From: CAZRQL01 sp964602415
GTDB taxonomy: Bacteria > Bacteroidota > Bacteroidia > Cytophagales > Flammeovirgaceae
DNA length: 64,000 nt
Assembly: GCA_964602415.1 (NCBI GenBank)
Contig: CAZRQL010000019.1
Span: 1 to 64,000, forward strand
Direction: 5' to 3'
The first letter of the stretch is position 1. The number at the start of each line of letters is the position of its first letter. The notes under the pieces were generated by a model. That model had not been told where the DNA came from. It saw only the letters and a program-made list of their open reading frames with translations, and did not search any database. Below are positions 61,927 through 64,000 of this stretch, piece by piece. The position numbers and the translations under genes are program-made.

Positions 61927-64000
61927 TTAATTAAAAATGTAACGGATACCGATTTGCATGCGCCATACATCCTCCAGACGGGTAGAAGTACGGTAGGCGT
62001 TGGTGGGCAGGTAATTGATGTTTTGATTGTTTACGTTGGTAACTGTAAGGGGCACAAATGAGTATTGGGGCTTGCCTGAGGCAGAGCGTCCTTCGTACCT
62101 TAAGGGCGAACTAAAATTTGATTCGGCTCCGGTAGTAAATCTTGAACCCCCATAGATTGGCTGCAAACCAACACCCCAACGGTCGTTGAGCAAATTACCA
62201 AAGTTGAAGATATCAAAACGGATTTGCAGGGTGTTGCGGCTTTCTTTCACCTTGACAAAAAATTCCTGTATGAAGCTCACATCAAAACGGTTGATCCATG
62301 GCATGATGGCACCGTTTCTTTCGGCGTACTGGCCACGGCGTGAGCGCAAATACTCGTCGTTGCGGATGAACTGCTCGAACGATGCAGCTTGCTCATTGGC
62401 AGTAAACCCGTTTCTATCCACAAAAATAATCTGGTTGGTATCGGTGGCATTGGTAGGGATGTAAATCAGGTCGTTGGATACCAATCCATCTCCGTTCATG
62501 TCGTTGCTGTAATTGTAGGTTACCCTTCCTTGGTTGCGGGCTTCATAAAATACATTGATGGCTGATGCACCGATTTTGTACTCTTTGCGGTAGCGAACCG
62601 AAGCGATGAGTCTGTGGCGGGAATCGAAATTAGACCAAGCCAAGTCAGGATTGTTGTTGCCGTTGACGGAGAAGTTGTCTCTAAATGAACTGGCTGCAAT
62701 AGAACCTGCCGTCATGTAGTCTTTGGCAACGCCGTGTGTGTAGGCAATCATACCGGAGAATCCTTGAGCCACGTTGCGCTCAAGTTTGGCAGTCAAGCTA
62801 TAAGAATAAGGCCCACTTTTGGAAGAAAGCACAGTCGCGTCGGTGATGTTGCTGACTCGGCGGTTGGCGGCTGTTCCGTAACCAAAATAAGGCCGGGTAT
62901 CAGCACCTTTAAAGTTCCCTTTTTTGTCAGCCAAGTTGGCATCTTGGTAATAGGGGCTGTTGATTTGACGGTCGTAAATGAATTCCAAAGAGGCAATCAC
63001 TCCGTTTAGGAAGTTCAATTTTTGGTCTATTGCGATATTGCTGCGCCAGACTTGCTGGAAGCGGAAGTTTTTGTCGGTTACGGCTACGTTGTAGGTGCTT
63101 GGCGTGGTGGAGTTGGCAGGAATATGGCGGGTAACATCGGGACTGAACGGATACGCTTTGGTATTGTCCACAAAGATTTGCCCTGTCAATACGCCATTGT
63201 TGCTCAATTGGTTGGAAATCCACACAAAAGCCGGGCGACCGGTGAATACGCCCGTACCACCGCGCACCACCGTGCTGCGATTGCCGAAAATATCTATGTT
63301 GAAGCCAAAACGCGGCGACCACAAAATGGGCGATTCGGGCAACTTAGAAGTGCTGTATCTTTTCTTTTCTGCCCCGAAAGAGAGGGTATCAAATTTTGGA
63401 TTGCCAAATTCTACATCGCCAAAAATCGGCAAATCGCCACGGATGCCGGCGGTGAGTTTGATGCGCTCGTTGAGTTGGAACTCATCTTGCAGGTACACGC
63501 CCAAGTAAGTGGTTTTCAGCCTCGCAACGGGGAGTTGCTTTCCGGGCAGTGCCGAATAGGTAAGCACATAGCGGCGCATGGTTACGACTGAAGTATCAGC
63601 GGGGGCTTGATTGGCGGCAGCATAGAAATCATTGAGTGAGTTGAATACATATTGCCTGTAGTAAGTAGGTGTAAATGTGTTTTCAAAAGCAAAACGCTCA
63701 ATATTGACACCTGCGGTAATGGTATGCTTTCCAAAATAAGCCGTGAGGTTGTCTTGGAACTGCCAAGTATCGGTATTGAGGCGGTTGTTAGGCGTGAAAG
63801 GCTCATAGCCAAAAGTGGTCAAGTTACGGCCACCCTCCAAAATATCTACCAATGGAAACACACCACCGCCACTGCTGCGGTAATCGCGGTTGGCTGTATA
63901 GCCCGCAATGATATTGTTTTGAAATTTGTCGGCGATGGTGGTATTGTGTTCAACAATAAAAGAGTGTATGTCGTTGTTGATGACGTAGTTGGAATTTGCG
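61927..64000 (-). CDS. Oar-like TonB-dependent receptor (N-terminal part outside window)
   Basis: C-terminal ~690 residues of an outer-membrane receptor; the frame stays open to base 64000 (upstream of 63861 it reads on through ...NRDYRSSGGG), so the gene start lies beyond the window and the GTG at 63861 is not the real start. The strands are barrel-type with a typical Oar/carboxypeptidase-regulatory receptor pattern: HTITAGVNIERFAFEN, FGFNIDIFGNRSTVVRGGTGVFTGR, ISNQLSNNG, and an end of IGIRYIFN with a terminal aromatic. Oar proteins take part in transport or adhesion at the outer membrane; the ligand is unknown. A terminator follows. Confidence 0.88.
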   Translation of the reverse strand, partial: ANSNYVINNDIHSFIVEHNTTIADKFQNNIIAGYTANRDYRSSGGGVFPLVDILEGGRNLTTFGYEPFTPNNRLNTDTWQFQDNLTAYFGKHTITAGVNIERFAFENTFTPTYYRQYVFNSLNDFYAAANQAPADTSVVTMRRYVLTYSALPGKQLPVARLKTTYLGVYLQDEFQLNERIKLTAGIRGDLPIFGDVEFGNPKFDTLSFGAEKKRYSTSKLPESPILWSPRFGFNIDIFGNRSTVVRGGTGVFTGRPAFVWISNQLSNNGVLTGQIFVDNTKAYPFSPDVTRHIPANSTTPSTYNVAVTDKNFRFQQVWRSNIAIDQKLNFLNGVIASLEFIYDRQINSPYYQDANLADKKGNFKGADTRPYFGYGTAANRRVSNITDATVLSSKSGPYSYSLTAKLERNVAQGFSGMIAYTHGVAKDYMTAGSIAASSFRDNFSVNGNNNPDLAWSNFDSRHRLIASVRYRKEYKIGASAINVFYEARNQGRVTYNYSNDMNGDGLVSNDLIYIPTNATDTNQIIFVDRNGFTANEQAASFEQFIRNDEYLRSRRGQYAERNGAIMPWINRFDVSFIQEFFVKVKESRNTLQIRFDIFNFGNLLNDRWGVGLQPIYGGSRFTTGAESNFSSPLRYEGRSASGKPQYSFVPLTVTNVNNQNINYLPTNAYRTSTRLEDVWRMQIGIRYIFN

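Noticed and set aside
63859..63861. GTG at 63861 as the true start of the Oar-like receptor
   Set aside because: The same frame stays open for 46 more codons to the window edge with barrel-type sequence, so the gene is cut by the window.

Overview
The window is bacterial chromosome from the phylum Bacteroidota, most likely a gliding-type (Cytophagales-like) lineage. Three things support this. Seven proteins carry C-terminal type IX secretion (T9SS) sorting domains. Promoters fit the Bacteroidota pattern (TTTG, about 20 nt, TAnnTTTG) and there are no clear Shine-Dalgarno sites. The gene content includes an Oar-like and a carboxypeptidase-regulatory-domain TonB receptor, DUF5689 and DUF4421 proteins, and many Cys-lipoproteins. 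By eye the sequence is moderately AT-rich, with AT-richer patches around 14.0-15.5 kb and 28.9-36 kb. No T9SS machinery, rRNA, intact transposase, phage genes or CRISPR array was seen.

Layout. 0-9.4 kb: two T9SS cargo proteins, a HAD phosphatase, a divergent DUF4421/small-protein pair, then a row of cadherin-repeat protein, M43 metalloprotease and SprT-like protein. 9.3-12 kb: tsaE and tRNA-Arg on the minus strand, divergent from an aminotransferase-methyltransferase pair. 12-16 kb: a DUF5689 lipoprotein, then two AT-rich lipoprotein genes bracketed by a perfect 91-bp direct repeat, then rnpA. The repeat sits immediately 3' of rnpA and again 3' of the lipoprotein pair, which gives a cassette-like layout. 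16-29 kb: housekeeping genes (ftsE-like, aspartate kinase, nucleoside transporter, mgsA, plsC, rimM, purS, SRP RNA, TatD-family hydrolase, citrate synthase, dnaG). 29-36 kb: a giant AsmA/TamB-like envelope protein coupled to a subtilisin-type T9SS protease; the giant gene has no ATG or GTG at its natural start. 36-42 kb: a polytopic membrane protein, rfbD, an MMPL/RND transporter, and a two-gene operon of an NYN-nuclease/cold-shock fusion with a GreA-like protein. 43-52.4 kb: two giant paralogous T9SS proteins holding three six-unit NHL arrays between them. 52.6-57 kb: a degenerate-peptidase/TolB-propeller/beta-barrel protein followed closely by aroA. 57-61.6 kb: a TonB receptor with an SGNH-hydrolase lipoprotein. 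61.9-64 kb: the 3' part of an Oar-like receptor that runs off the window.

How the genes work together. Most accessory genes build the cell envelope and secretome: adhesins and proteases exported by T9SS, outer-membrane receptors, lipoproteins and lipid-trafficking proteins. They are interleaved with single housekeeping genes. The strongest candidates for something undescribed are the repeat-bracketed lipoprotein cassette next to rnpA, the NYN-CSD/Gre-like operon, and the pseudo-peptidase/propeller/barrel protein. Several promoters sit so close to start codons that leaderless transcription is likely.
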